The notes: generated by a model not told the origin, from the letters alone. Positions 26,099 through 35,000 are shown, counted from the first letter of the stretch. The stretch: DNA of 64,000 nucleotides from Chloroflexota bacterium (GCA_021787595.1 JAJYLQ010000008.1:62001-126000), one strand, 5' to 3'. Numbers and translations are program-made.

Positions 26099-26935
26099 AT
26101 GGGAGCTATCTGGGATCAATTTGTCAGTCTGTTTACCAATGTCCTGCTTTTGATTTACAACTTTCTTGGCCACGGCGGAAACGCGTTCGGCGTTTCGATC
26201 ATTTTATTCACGATGCTGATCCGCGGTATTACATGGCCGCTCAACGCCCAGCAATTGAAAGGCGCCAAAGCCATGCAGGATCTGCAGAACGATAAAGAGT
26301 GGCAGGACATCCAGAAGAAATATGCCAAGGACCGCGAGAAACTGGCACAGGAACAAATGCGGATCTACAAGGACCGCGGCATCAATCCATTCGCATCCTG
26401 CCTGCCCACTTTGATTCAATTCCCGATCATCATCGGCTTGTATCAAAGCATCATCCGCGCGCTGGCCGCCTCTCCGCTTGGACTGCTTCAACTGGCGCGC
26501 AGTGTGTATCAGGTTTCGTGGCTGAGCCCGTTCCTGAACATCGCGACATTGATCCCGCTCAACAGCAGATTCCTGTGGATGGATCTCGGCCGCCCCGAAG
26601 GCATTCCGTTCCCGGGCGGGTTCACACTTTCTTTTTTGCCGTATGGCTTTCCAACACTGGCGATCATCGTTGCGTTGACCACTTATCTTCAAACCAAGCT
26701 GACGATGCCGCCCTCCACCAATCCCGGCGACCAGACCGCGGCCATGAACAGCATGATGAGCATCTACATGCCATTGTTCCTCGGATGGCTGGTGCTCAAT
26801 TACGCATCGGGACTGGCGGTTTACTTCGTCACCAGCAACGTGCTGGGCATCGTGCAATATGCCATGATGGGGCGCGTCAACTGGCGCAATGTTTTGCCGG
26901 GAGGCGGGAAACCCGCTCCGGCAAAGAAGAAATAA
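26099..26935 (+). CDS. yidC: membrane protein insertase YidC (Oxa1 family)
   Basis: A 278-residue YidC of the short type without the large periplasmic domain found in proteobacteria. It has a first helix (FTNVLLLIYNFLG), then GNAFGVSIILFTMLIRGITWPLNAQQLKGAKAM with the conserved positively charged Arg of the hydrophilic groove in LLIR/ITWP near 42, a basic cytoplasmic hairpin (KKYAKDREKLAQEQMRIYKDRGINPFASCLPTLIQFPI) and three further helices. It inserts and folds membrane proteins with or without SecYEG. The ATG at 26099 is chosen because similarity begins there, after an AAGGAAG ribosome site; the frame is open further upstream inside the lipoprotein gene. jag follows after 16 bases. Confidence 0.93.
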   Translation: MGAIWDQFVSLFTNVLLLIYNFLGHGGNAFGVSIILFTMLIRGITWPLNAQQLKGAKAMQDLQNDKEWQDIQKKYAKDREKLAQEQMRIYKDRGINPFASCLPTLIQFPIIIGLYQSIIRALAASPLGLLQLARSVYQVSWLSPFLNIATLIPLNSRFLWMDLGRPEGIPFPGGFTLSFLPYGFPTLAIIVALTTYLQTKLTMPPSTNPGDQTAAMNSMMSIYMPLFLGWLVLNYASGLAVYFVTSNVLGIVQYAMMGRVNWRNVLPGGGKPAPAKKK

Positions 26936-26951
26936 ATTCAGGGAGGTCTCC

Positions 26952-27752
26952 ATGACCGAACGAACGACGTTGGAAATCATCGCTCCAACTGTGGAAGAAG
27001 CATTGGCTCAGGGACTGGCCCAGCTTGGCCTGCCCGCGGAAGCGGTATCGGTCGAAGTGCTGGACGCCGGCAACAAAGGTTTGTTCGGCCTGGGCGGACG
27101 CCAGGTGCGCGTGCGATTGACGGTGAATGTTCCCGGCGAGGAACCAGCCAAACCGGCCGCGCCCGCTTCAAAGCGGGAGAAAGAGGCGGCTCCCGTTTCG
27201 AAAGCGGAACCTGTCGGGAAGCCTGAACCCATCAAAAAAATAGAGCCTGCCAAAAGGGCGGATTCGCCATCCGTTCCCGATGGACACGATCCGGTCCTCG
27301 ACAAAACCGAAGCCATTATTTCGAAACTGCTTTTTCACATGGGCATGCAGGCCCAGGTCTCGGCGCATTATGGCGAAGCGCGCGAAGACCGCCGCCCGAT
27401 CATGGTGGATATTCGCGGCGGCGACCTTGGCGTTTTGATTGGCCGGCGCGGCGAAACGTTGAACGCTTTTCAATATGTCGCATCTCTGATGGTTGGCAAA
27501 GAGACGAATCAATTTGCTCAATTGATCGTGGACGTGGAGGGCCACCGCGACCGCCGCGAGCGCCAACTGCGGCAGCTTGCGCGGCGCATGGCCGAACAGG
27601 TGACCAAATCGGGCCGTAAGCTGACGCTCGAGCCGATGCCTGCCGCGGAGCGCCGCATCATCCACATGGAATTGCGCGACCATCCCGCGGTGACCACGCA
27701 AAGCACGGGCGATGAGCCGCATCGCAAAGTCACGATTTTGCCGAAAGAATAG
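26952..27752 (+). CDS. jag: RNA-binding protein Jag/KhpB
   Basis: A 266-residue RNA-binding protein with the three Jag domains. The Jag-N domain occupies residues 1-55 (TLEIIAPTVEEALAQGLAQLGLP, GLFGLGGRQVRVRL). A charged Lys/Glu/Pro linker runs about 65-115. A KH-II domain follows (DIRGGDLGVLIGRRGETLNAFQYVASLM near 155-185) and an R3H domain closes it (RRIIHMELRDHPAVTTQSTGDEPHRKV). KhpB proteins bind RNA and affect cell elongation and division in Firmicutes; the role here is inferred by homology. The ATG is preceded by GGGAGGT. It is the last gene of the rpmH operon and is followed by a terminator. Confidence 0.93.
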   Translation: MTERTTLEIIAPTVEEALAQGLAQLGLPAEAVSVEVLDAGNKGLFGLGGRQVRVRLTVNVPGEEPAKPAAPASKREKEAAPVSKAEPVGKPEPIKKIEPAKRADSPSVPDGHDPVLDKTEAIISKLLFHMGMQAQVSAHYGEAREDRRPIMVDIRGGDLGVLIGRRGETLNAFQYVASLMVGKETNQFAQLIVDVEGHRDRRERQLRQLARRMAEQVTKSGRKLTLEPMPAAERRIIHMELRDHPAVTTQSTGDEPHRKVTILPKE

Positions 27753-27759
27753 TATGCTC

Positions 27760-27793
27760 GTAAGGGCGGGTCTGAGACCTGCCCTTACTTTTT
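27760..27793 (+). terminator. Rho-independent terminator of the rpmH-jag operon
   Basis: GTAAGGGCGGGT (27760-27771), loop CTGAG, ACCTGCCCTTAC (27777-27788) and five T residues; one pair is a G-U wobble. It abuts the promoter of the next gene. Confidence 0.88.
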
Positions 27794-27800
27794 ATCACGG

Positions 27801-27806
27801 TATAAT
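27801..27806 (+). promoter_or_regulatory. -10 box (TATAAT) of the PfkB-family gene
   Basis: CGGTATAAT ends six bases before the ATG at 27813, so transcription should start at the A of the start codon. The -35 region falls in the terminator stem and T-run. Confidence 0.6.
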
Positions 27807-27812
27807 CTGCTC

Positions 27813-28661
27813 ATGTTTGACCTCGCGCATCCTGAGCCTGTGGATTATCTGGTCATCGGCCATATCACGGAAGACATCACGCCCGCCGGTCCGCGGCCCG
27901 GAGGCACGGCGACGTTCTCATCGCTGACCGCGCGCGCGTTGGGAATGCGCGTGGGAGTCGTCACGGCGGTGGGCAATAAAACTTCATTGAAAGTTTTGGA
28001 GGGGATTTCGGTTGTAAACATTCCTTCGCAGCACACCACAACATTTGAAAATATTCATGCGGATGATGGACGAAAACAAATCCTTCACCATCGAGCCGCG
28101 GTGATTTCATTCGAAAATGTGCCGGATGTCTGGCGCAAAGCGTCCATCGTTCATCTCGGCCCGGTGGCGCAGGAAATCAGCGGCGAATTGCCGAAGGATT
28201 TTTCCGGTTCGATGATCGGGATCACGCCTCAAGGCTGGATGCGAACGTGGAATCGAGATGGTCATGTCGCGCATGGCAAATGGGAATCGTCAGAAACTTT
28301 ATTGCCGCAGGCAGGCGCGGTGGTCATCAGCCGCGAAGATGCGGGCGGCGACGAGGAATTGATCGAGGAGATGGCGCGTCAGACGCGCGTTTTGGCCGTG
28401 ACCGAATCTTCAGCGGGTTCCGTGCTTTATTGGAACGGCGACCGCCGTCGTTTCCGCGCACCCGAAGTCGAAGAAGCGGACGCGACCGGCGCGGGCGACA
28501 TTTATGCCGCGGCGTTTTTCATCCGACTGTTTTCCACGCGTGATCCGTGGGAGGCGGCGCGCTTCGCAACTCAACTCGCGGCGCGTTCCGTCACACGTCC
28601 CGGCCTGGATGGGATCCCGACCCAAACCGAAATCGAAGAATGCCTCATGGAGGTTTTCTAG
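27813..28661 (+). CDS. PfkB-family carbohydrate kinase
   Basis: A 282-residue ribokinase-like sugar or nucleoside kinase. The N-terminal region has the family's substrate-binding strands (YLVIGHITEDIT, then PGGTATFSSLTARALG near 30-45). The C-terminal PfkB signature 2 is ADATGAGDIYAAAFFIRL near 225-242, with the catalytic Asp in GAGD. The lid is short and the protein is at the small end of the family, which does not allow a substrate to be named. It precedes parA with a one-base overlap, so it is co-transcribed with the chromosome-partition genes; that link is probably only positional. The mRNA appears leaderless. Confidence 0.85.
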   Translation: MFDLAHPEPVDYLVIGHITEDITPAGPRPGGTATFSSLTARALGMRVGVVTAVGNKTSLKVLEGISVVNIPSQHTTTFENIHADDGRKQILHHRAAVISFENVPDVWRKASIVHLGPVAQEISGELPKDFSGSMIGITPQGWMRTWNRDGHVAHGKWESSETLLPQAGAVVISREDAGGDEELIEEMARQTRVLAVTESSAGSVLYWNGDRRRFRAPEVEEADATGAGDIYAAAFFIRLFSTRDPWEAARFATQLAARSVTRPGLDGIPTQTEIEECLMEVF

Positions 28662-29443
28662 TGGCTCGCATTTATACGCTCGTCAATCAAAAAGGCGGCG
28701 TGGGCAAGACGACCACGGCCATCAACGTCGGTGCGTACCTCGCGCAATTCGGCCAGCGCGTTTTGGTTGTTGATCTCGATCCGCAGGCCAATGCAACTTC
28801 CTGCGTTGGCGTTGATAAAGCCACGGTCACCGGCGGAACGTACGAGGCTTTGCTCGGCGGCGCGGCACTGCCATTCGTGCTTCTGAATGAGCGTCTAAAA
28901 CTTTCGCTTTTGCCCTCGTCTCCTTCGCTGGCAGGCGCGGAAGTGGAACTGGTCGAAGAGCTGGCGCGCGAGACGCGGCTCAAGAAGGCGCTCGAACCAT
29001 TGATTGACCGCTACGATTACATTTTGGTTGACTGTCCGCCTTCCCTGGGCTTGTTGACCATCAATGGCCTGGTCGCCGCGCGGGATGGCGTGCTGGTTCC
29101 CGTTCAATGCGAATATCTCGCGCTGGAAGGACTCGGCCAGCTCACGCAGACGATCCAGCGCGTCCGCTCGGCTCTCTTCCCGGAATTGAAAGTGCGCGGC
29201 GTGATCCTGACGATGTTCGACCCGCGCACGAATCTCGCGACCGATGTGGTCAAGGAAGTCAATCGCCACTTTCCCGGACAGGTTTTCAAATCCATCGTGC
29301 CGCGCAGCGTGCGTCTCGCCGAAGCGCCCTCGTACGGACTTCCCATTTCGGTTTATGCGCCTTCGTCGGTGGGCGCGCAAGCGTATGAAGCATTGACCAG
29401 GGAATTGCTCAAAGGTGATGGCGTAAGGATTCATAGTCAATAA
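28661..29443 (+). CDS. parA: chromosome partitioning ATPase ParA/Soj
   Basis: A 260-residue ParA ATPase. The deviant Walker A KGGVGKTT with its signature Lys is at residues about 11-18, Walker A' VLVVDLDPQANAT near 36-48 and Walker B YILVDCPPSLGLLT near 117-130. It binds DNA non-specifically in its ATP form and, with ParB, moves the origin region. The chosen GTG at 28661 overlaps the stop of the kinase gene by one base and follows a TGGAGG ribosome site; the frame is open upstream but only as a shadow of the kinase gene. parB follows after a 72-base hairpin-containing gap. Confidence 0.94.
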   Translation: MARIYTLVNQKGGVGKTTTAINVGAYLAQFGQRVLVVDLDPQANATSCVGVDKATVTGGTYEALLGGAALPFVLLNERLKLSLLPSSPSLAGAEVELVEELARETRLKKALEPLIDRYDYILVDCPPSLGLLTINGLVAARDGVLVPVQCEYLALEGLGQLTQTIQRVRSALFPELKVRGVILTMFDPRTNLATDVVKEVNRHFPGQVFKSIVPRSVRLAEAPSYGLPISVYAPSSVGAQAYEALTRELLKGDGVRIHSQ

Positions 29444-29451
29444 AATGTGCA

Positions 29452-29503
29452 GGGGCACAACTAGCGAAGCATGCAAAGCGCACGCTGCGCCCCTACGGGT
29501 TAA
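29452..29503 (+). repeat. GCAGGGGC hairpin repeat between parA and parB
   Basis: GCAGGGGCAC near 29452 pairs with GCGCCCCTAC near 29494, with a GCATGCAAAGCGCACGC centre. Related GGGGC hairpins occur at 27760 and 62881. It is probably a dispersed repeat, perhaps attenuating parB. Confidence 0.5.
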
Positions 29504-29515
29504 TCAGGAGCCAAT

Positions 29516-30361
29516 ATGCCTCCACGTTCAGGACTCGGAAAGGGACTCGATGCCCTCATCCCCGGCGGATCATCTGCGGCGGGCGAAGGCGGCGCGGCGC
29601 AAGTCGCCATCGATTCGATCCAGCGCAACCCGCGCCAGCCGCGCCAAACGTTCAGGGAAGATGAACTGGATGAACTGGCCGCGTCCATTCGCGAGCATGG
29701 CGTGATCCAGCCGCTGATCGTTTCGCCCGCGTCCAACGGAACGTACACACTCGTTGCAGGAGAGCGGCGCTGGCAGGCCGCGCGCCGCGCGGGATTGAGA
29801 ACCGTTCCGGTCGTCATTCGCAGCGCCAGCGACCAGCAATTGCTCGAGCTGGCTTTGATCGAAAATGTCCAGCGCGCAGACTTGAATGCCATCGAAGAAG
29901 CCGAGGCGTTCCAGCACCTTGTCAAAGAGTTTGGGCTTTCACACGACAAGGTCGCCGCGAGCGTTGGCAAGAGCCGCGTGGCTGTGACCAACACGATTCG
30001 TCTGCTCGATGCGTCGTCCGCGGTCAAACAAGCTTTGGTGGATGGAAAAATTTCCGAAGGCCACGCGCGCGCGCTGCTTGCGCTGAATTCTGCCAAAGCC
30101 CAGGAAGCCGCGCTGCGAACGGTTGCCAATCTCGATTTGAGCGTTCGTCAAGCCGAGGCGTTGGTGCGAAAACTCGGAGGGCAGAAACTCGCGTCGAAAA
30201 AGAAGCCGGCCCGAAATCCGAACGTGAGCGACATCGAACGCCGCCTGCGCGCCAGCCTCGGCACGAAAGTCGCGTTGAAGCACGGCAGGAAAGGCGGCAC
30301 GGTCACCATCCATTATTATTCCGATGAAGAACTGGATGCGCTGCTCGAAAAACTCTTATGA
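29516..30361 (+). CDS. parB: chromosome partitioning protein ParB
   Basis: A 281-residue ParB/Spo0J protein. After a short Gly/Lys-rich start (SGLGKGLDALIPGG) comes the ParB N-terminal CTPase domain: IQRNPRQPRQTF near residues 38-49, IREHGVIQPLIV near 61-72 and the GERRWQAARRAG box near 84-95. A helix-turn-helix that reads parS follows (GLSHDKVAASVGKSRVAVTNTIRLL near 139-163), and a C-terminal dimerisation domain ends at YYSDEELDALLEKLL. It binds parS sites, slides as a CTP clamp and stimulates ParA. I found no canonical parS palindrome by eye in the window. Its stop overlaps the next start (ATGA). Confidence 0.94.
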   Translation: MPPRSGLGKGLDALIPGGSSAAGEGGAAQVAIDSIQRNPRQPRQTFREDELDELAASIREHGVIQPLIVSPASNGTYTLVAGERRWQAARRAGLRTVPVVIRSASDQQLLELALIENVQRADLNAIEEAEAFQHLVKEFGLSHDKVAASVGKSRVAVTNTIRLLDASSAVKQALVDGKISEGHARALLALNSAKAQEAALRTVANLDLSVRQAEALVRKLGGQKLASKKKPARNPNVSDIERRLRASLGTKVALKHGRKGGTVTIHYYSDEELDALLEKLL

Positions 30362-31983
30362 AGATTCTTCACAACGCAAAAATTTATACGCTCGATCAAT
30401 CGAAGCCAACTGCATCGGCCATCGCAATGGATCGCGGCGAAGTCATCGCGGTTGGCGGCGATGAACTTCTGCGCGAATTCGACCGCGCCGAAAAAGAAGA
30501 TTTGCGCGGCCGCGTGGTTCTGCCGGGCCTCACCGACGCACATTTGCATCTTCAATATTATTCGCTTGGTCTGCAAAAAATTGATTGCGAGACTGACACG
30601 CTTGATGAATGTTTGCGGCGTGTAGACGAACGCGCGCAAAAAGCCAGGCCCGGCGAATGGATTTTGGGCCACGGCTGGAATCAAAATGTCTGGTTTCCCT
30701 CGCCCCTTCGCCCCTCTCCCAGCGGGAGAGGGGTCGGGGGTGAGGGCTGGCCGAATGCAACCAACCTCGATCAAATCGCGCCGAACAATCCCGTTTATCT
30801 GACGGCGAAATCATTACATGCCGGATGGGCAAATTCCGCCGCGTTGAAACTGGCGGATGTCACCGCCTCCTCACCGGACCCGGTCAACGGCCGGCTCCAA
30901 CGCGATTCACGCGGCGCCTTGACTGGAATCCTGCTCGAGTCCGCGATGGAGTTGATTAATCGAGCGCTTCCCGCGCCAACTGTGGATGAAATTGCCTCTG
31001 CCATCGAAAAGGCTCAGCCGATTTTGTGGAAGATGGGATTGACCGGTGTCCACGATTTTGACCGCCGCGATTCGTTCATGGCTTTGCAAATTTTGCATTT
31101 ACAAAATAAATTGAAATTACGCGTGACAAAAAACCTTCCCGTTGATTTGCTCGATCAGGCGTTTGAACTCGGGCTTCGCACCGGCTTCGGCGATGATTGG
31201 CTCCGCCTTGGTTCGGTCAAAGTTTTTATGGATGGCGCGCTCGGCCCGCGCACCGCGGCGATGTTCCAGCCATACGAGGGCGAACCGGAGAACAAAGGCA
31301 TCCTCACCATGGACGCCGAACAGCTTTTTGAAGTTGGCCGCCGCGCCGCGGACGTCGGACTTGGCATGGCTGTTCATGCCATCGGCGACCGTGCCAATCA
31401 CGAAGTATTGAACGCGTACCGGCAGTTGCGCGCGTATGAAGCGGAAAAGGGCCTGCCTCATTTGCGGCACCGCATCGAACACGTGCAGGTCCTTCATCCC
31501 GACGATGCAACGCGGCTCGCGGAATTGAATGTGATCGCGTCCATGCAGCCAATCCATGCCACGTCGGATATGTTGATGGCCGACAAATATTGGGGGGCGC
31601 GTTCCTCACTGGCTTATGCCTGGCGGACTCAGCTTGATGCGGGCGGGCGCGTTGCATTTGGGTCCGATGCGCCGGTCGAATCGCCGAATCCGTTTTGGGG
31701 AATCCACGCGGCGGTCACGCGCCGGCGCGCAGATGGTTCGCCGGGACTCGGCGGCTGGCATCCCGGACAGCGACTCACGATGCAGGAAGCAATCGAAGGA
31801 TTCACAACCGGCGCGGCCTACGCGGCGTACGCAGAAAACCGTCAGGGCAGACTGGCTCCGGGCTTCCTCGCCGATTTGATCGTCCTGGAAAGCGACCCGT
31901 TCAAAACCGATCCGCAGGAAGTGAAAGATTTTCAATCTTCTGCTACAATGGTCGGTGGGGAGTGGGTTTATATCCAGAAGTGA
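30358..31983 (+). CDS. YtcJ-like metal-dependent amidohydrolase
   Basis: A 541-residue amidohydrolase-3 family enzyme of the YtcJ type, with a TIM-barrel catalytic domain that would hydrolyse C-N bonds. The metal-binding HLHLQ segment after LTDAH is near residues 61-65; further landmarks are GWNQNVW near 105, KSLHAGWANSAALKLA near 150, GVHDFDRRD near 230, VKVFMDGALGPRTA near 287, HAIGDRANH near 340, HRIEHVQ near 366 and FGSDAPVE near 438. A 17-residue insert SPLRPSPSGRGVGGEG (about 114-129) is a DNA palindromic repeat read in frame, at a loop where homologues carry only a few residues. It starts within the parB stop codon. Substrate unknown; related proteins range from formamidases to laf-type amidases. 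Confidence 0.85.
   Translation: MKILHNAKIYTLDQSKPTASAIAMDRGEVIAVGGDELLREFDRAEKEDLRGRVVLPGLTDAHLHLQYYSLGLQKIDCETDTLDECLRRVDERAQKARPGEWILGHGWNQNVWFPSPLRPSPSGRGVGGEGWPNATNLDQIAPNNPVYLTAKSLHAGWANSAALKLADVTASSPDPVNGRLQRDSRGALTGILLESAMELINRALPAPTVDEIASAIEKAQPILWKMGLTGVHDFDRRDSFMALQILHLQNKLKLRVTKNLPVDLLDQAFELGLRTGFGDDWLRLGSVKVFMDGALGPRTAAMFQPYEGEPENKGILTMDAEQLFEVGRRAADVGLGMAVHAIGDRANHEVLNAYRQLRAYEAEKGLPHLRHRIEHVQVLHPDDATRLAELNVIASMQPIHATSDMLMADKYWGARSSLAYAWRTQLDAGGRVAFGSDAPVESPNPFWGIHAAVTRRRADGSPGLGGWHPGQRLTMQEAIEGFTTGAAYAAYAENRQGRLAPGFLADLIVLESDPFKTDPQEVKDFQSSATMVGGEWVYIQK
30697..30746 (+). repeat. palindromic repeat in frame inside the amidohydrolase gene
   Basis: CCCTCGCCCC ... CCCCTCTCCC-AGC-GGGAGAGGGG ... 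GGGTGAGGG is a roughly 50-base palindrome of the same family as 13041-13137. It stays in frame and adds a Pro/Gly/Ser loop to the enzyme. Confidence 0.75.
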
Positions 31984-32028
31984 TGGATTGCGTTTTATAA
32001 GGTTGATACGGTTTGCGGAGAATGTTGT

Positions 32029-33081
32029 ATGACAAACACCAAACCCCTGCCTCACCTGACCCCTGAAATGCTCGTGCCGAGACTGGGCGAAGCGCTGGTA
32101 CGCGGCGGACATATTACTGAATTGGATTTGCAAAAAGCCCTGGCTTATCAGCAGGAACAACTTGCGCAAGGCAGGACTTATCTGCTCGGCCAGGCACTGC
32201 TGGACCTGAAGCTGCTCGACCGTTCCGCGCTGGATCAGGCAGTTACCGAACAGATCATCCAGTTGCGCTCGGCATTACAGGCAGCCAACCGTACGCTCGA
32301 ACAGCGCGTTCAGGAGCGGACCGCGGAATTACAGGAAGCGCTCGAGCGGCTTTCGGAACTCAGCCAGATGAAGGCAAATTTCGTTGCCAATATTTCCCAT
32401 GAATTACGCACGCCGTTGACACACATCAAAGGTTATCTTGAATTGATGGTGACCGAATCATTGGGGCCGCTCACTTCGGAACAGCGCCATGCGCTGCAAG
32501 TCAGCCAGAAATCATCGGATCGCCTGGAGAATTTGATCGAAGATTTGATCATGTTCTCGCTGGCCTCGCGCGGCGAAATGAGCATGAAACAGGAGGCGTT
32601 CGATATTCGCCGCCTGGCCAATCTGTCGGCCAAGTCTGCCGGCCAGAAGGCGGAGGAACGCGGCGTTACAGTGGATGTTCTCGCTGACGAGAACCTGCCT
32701 TTTGTCCAGGGCGACCCGGAGAAGATCAGCTGGGCGCTCAATCAATTGCTTGATAACGCCGTCAAGTTTACGCCATCCGGCGGGCGCGTGATCGTCAACC
32801 TGAAGGAAGAAGGCGCGAACCTCGTCATGGTTGCCATAGCGGACACCGGCATTGGCATCCCGCCCAGCCGCTTGAACGAGATCTTCGAACCATTCCACCA
32901 GCTCGACGGTTCATCCACACGAAAAGCAGGCGGCACCGGCTTGGGCCTTTCGCTGGTTCGCCAGATCATCGAGGCGCACGGCTCGCTGCTGGATGTGAAT
33001 TCCATCGAAGGCCGCGGTTCCACATTCAAGTTCCCGCTCCTGGCGGTGACAGAAGAAAAGAAGCAGAAACGGCCAACATAG
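32029..33081 (+). CDS. sensor histidine kinase with MshEN-like N-terminal domain
   Basis: A 350-residue soluble kinase. Residues about 14-80 read LTPEMLVPRLGEALVRGGHITELDLQKALAYQQ, then LLGQALLDLKLLDRSALDQAVTEQI; this double RLGxxL...L..AL..Q / LGxxL pattern resembles the MshEN (GspE N-terminal) domain, which in MshE binds cyclic di-GMP. A coiled coil (about 80-115) leads to the HisKA domain with His of SHELRTPL at about 124 and the ATPase domain (N box NQLLDNAVKFTPSGG, DTGIGI, GTGLGLSLV). It has no membrane segment. It lies at the head of a six-gene run ending in a CpaF-type ATPase, with three bases to the next kinase. The MshEN assignment is by motif only. Confidence 0.85.
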   Translation: MTNTKPLPHLTPEMLVPRLGEALVRGGHITELDLQKALAYQQEQLAQGRTYLLGQALLDLKLLDRSALDQAVTEQIIQLRSALQAANRTLEQRVQERTAELQEALERLSELSQMKANFVANISHELRTPLTHIKGYLELMVTESLGPLTSEQRHALQVSQKSSDRLENLIEDLIMFSLASRGEMSMKQEAFDIRRLANLSAKSAGQKAEERGVTVDVLADENLPFVQGDPEKISWALNQLLDNAVKFTPSGGRVIVNLKEEGANLVMVAIADTGIGIPPSRLNEIFEPFHQLDGSSTRKAGGTGLGLSLVRQIIEAHGSLLDVNSIEGRGSTFKFPLLAVTEEKKQKRPT

Positions 33082-33084
33082 ACC

Positions 33085-34272
33085 ATGTCAGTGGATCCGC
33101 AAACGCTCGATTATTTATATTCCATCCTGCAAGCCGTGAACGCAAAAGCCGATTGGAAGGCTGCCCTGGACACACTGCTGGCTTCCCTGCGTGACGAATT
33201 TGTGTATGACAACGTGGCCGTCTATATCCGTGATTCTGGCACCGGGCTGGATATTATTTATGCGCGCGCGGTCGGGCGCGGGAAAAATGCCGAGGCAGAT
33301 GTAAACTGGGGTGAGGGGGTCGCCGGTGAAGTCATCGCCAAACGGGAAATGATCCTGCGCGAGCCGGTTCATAATCCGCGCACCGACCGGCTCGACCTTC
33401 CTTATCTGATCGGTCTGCCGCTGTTCACAGCCGGGCGATTAACCGGCGCCCTGGTCTTCGTCCGATTTGGCGGGCCGGGGTATTCCACGATCCATGTCCG
33501 CATGGCGGAGTTGATCGCGATGACCGTGGGATCATTGCTGGCCTCCAAGGCTTTGCAGGAGGCGCGTACGGATTTGGAATCGGTACAGAAGCAGATGCGC
33601 CTGCAGGACGATTTTGTTTCGACCATTTCGCATGAGCTTCGCACGCCGCTTGGTTTTATCAAGGGTTACAGCACCAGCCTGCTGCGGGAAGATACCAAGT
33701 GGGACGAAAAGACGCAGCGCGAATTCCTGGCCATCATTGACGACGAAGCCGACCGTCTGACCCATCTCATCGAGAACATGCTCGAGTCGGCGCGCCTGCA
33801 AACCAAGACTCTCCAGTTCAAATTCCAGCCGCTCAGGCTCGATGCTTTGATTCGGGATGTTGCCACCCGCATCCATACGCATCATCCCGAATTGCAGGTT
33901 AACTTCGACTCTGAAAATGTTCCTCCCATCCTCGGCGATGGAGTACGCATATCGCAGGTCTTCGAAAACCTGTTCAGCAATGCCATGAAGTATGCCCCGG
34001 AATCGCCGATCAGGATCACCATCCGCCGATCCGTCAAAACATTGCGGGTGACATTTGCAGATCGCGGCCCCGGCATCCCCGAAGATTATCTTCCCTTCAT
34101 CTTCGAACGTTTCTACCGGGTCCCGGGCCAGGGCACCGTTACCGGCACCGGCCTCGGACTCTATATTTGCAGGCAGATAATTCTTGCGCATCATGGTAAG
34201 ATTTGGGCAGAGTCCATTTTGGACGAAGGCACCACCTTCTTTATCGAACTGCCCATCGAACCTGATATGTAA
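33085..34272 (+). CDS. GAF-domain sensor histidine kinase
   Basis: A 395-residue soluble kinase. A GAF domain covers about 12-155 (FVYDNVAVYIRDSGTGLDIIYARAVGRG, IGLPLFTAGRLTGALVFVRF), a short coiled coil follows, then HisKA with the phospho-accepting His of SHELRTPLG at about 183 and an HATPase domain with FENLFSNAMKYAPESP, DRGPGIPED and GTGLGLYICRQI. The ligand of the GAF domain cannot be read. The gene begins three bases after the MshEN-like kinase and precedes the response regulator by 25 bases, so the two kinases and one regulator probably form a branched phosphorelay input. No membrane segment is seen. Confidence 0.9.
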   Translation: MSVDPQTLDYLYSILQAVNAKADWKAALDTLLASLRDEFVYDNVAVYIRDSGTGLDIIYARAVGRGKNAEADVNWGEGVAGEVIAKREMILREPVHNPRTDRLDLPYLIGLPLFTAGRLTGALVFVRFGGPGYSTIHVRMAELIAMTVGSLLASKALQEARTDLESVQKQMRLQDDFVSTISHELRTPLGFIKGYSTSLLREDTKWDEKTQREFLAIIDDEADRLTHLIENMLESARLQTKTLQFKFQPLRLDALIRDVATRIHTHHPELQVNFDSENVPPILGDGVRISQVFENLFSNAMKYAPESPIRITIRRSVKTLRVTFADRGPGIPEDYLPFIFERFYRVPGQGTVTGTGLGLYICRQIILAHHGKIWAESILDEGTTFFIELPIEPDM

Positions 34273-34297
34273 CCCTGTTTTCCTTGAAGGAGGCATC

Positions 34298-34993
34298 ATG
34301 TCCAAGAAAATATTGATCGTGGATGACGAACCTCGTTACCTCCGTTTGCTGGAGGCCAATTTGAAAACAGAGGGATACACTGTTATCACCGCATCGGATG
34401 GCATTCAGGCCGTGGACACTTTCTCTGCGCAGCCCGTTGACTTGATTCTGTTGGATATCATGATGCCGCGACTGGACGGCTTTGGCGCCTGCCAGCGCAT
34501 ACGCGAGTTTTCCAATGTGCCGATCATCATGCTGACCGCCAAAGGCGAGGAACAGGACCGCGTCAAGGGCCTGGACCTCGGGGCGGATGACTACCTCGTC
34601 AAGCCTTTTTCGGCAACCGAACTTCTGGCGCGCGTGCGCGCCGTTCTGCGCCGCGCCCAGCCTCCCACCGAACATGGGCAGGAACGCTTCTTCACGCACA
34701 GCAATCTGAAGATTGATTTTGCCCGCGCCGAAGTCTGGAGGGACGACCAACCCGTTTCACTGTCTGCCACGGAATACAGGCTGCTCCTGCAATTTGCTCA
34801 CAGCGTTGGTTCGATCTTGACCTCGGAGGATTTGCTGACCAGCGTGTGGGGTCCCGAATATAAACTGGACAAGGAAATCCTGTGGGTGAGCATCGCCCGC
34901 CTGAGACAAAAACTGGAGGGCGATCCACACAACCCGCACCACATTGTCACACGTTCCGGGCTTGGCTATTTGATGCCGCCGCTCGAGTCCTGA
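34298..34993 (+). CDS. OmpR-family response regulator
   Basis: A 231-residue response regulator. The receiver domain has the acidic pair DDE near residues 8-10, the phospho-accepting Asp of LILLDIMMP at about 53, Thr of MLTAKGEE near 81 and Lys of YLVKPF near 103. The C-terminal winged-helix DNA-binding domain spans about 130-228 and ends with the wing RSGLGYLMPP. The ATG at 34298 follows an ideal AAGGAGG ribosome site. Its kinases are most likely the two genes upstream. Its targets may be the TadZ-CpaF genes directly downstream, seven bases away in the same operon; that is inference. Confidence 0.93.
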   Translation: MSKKILIVDDEPRYLRLLEANLKTEGYTVITASDGIQAVDTFSAQPVDLILLDIMMPRLDGFGACQRIREFSNVPIIMLTAKGEEQDRVKGLDLGADDYLVKPFSATELLARVRAVLRRAQPPTEHGQERFFTHSNLKIDFARAEVWRDDQPVSLSATEYRLLLQFAHSVGSILTSEDLLTSVWGPEYKLDKEILWVSIARLRQKLEGDPHNPHHIVTRSGLGYLMPPLES

Positions 34994-35000
34994 GGGATTT

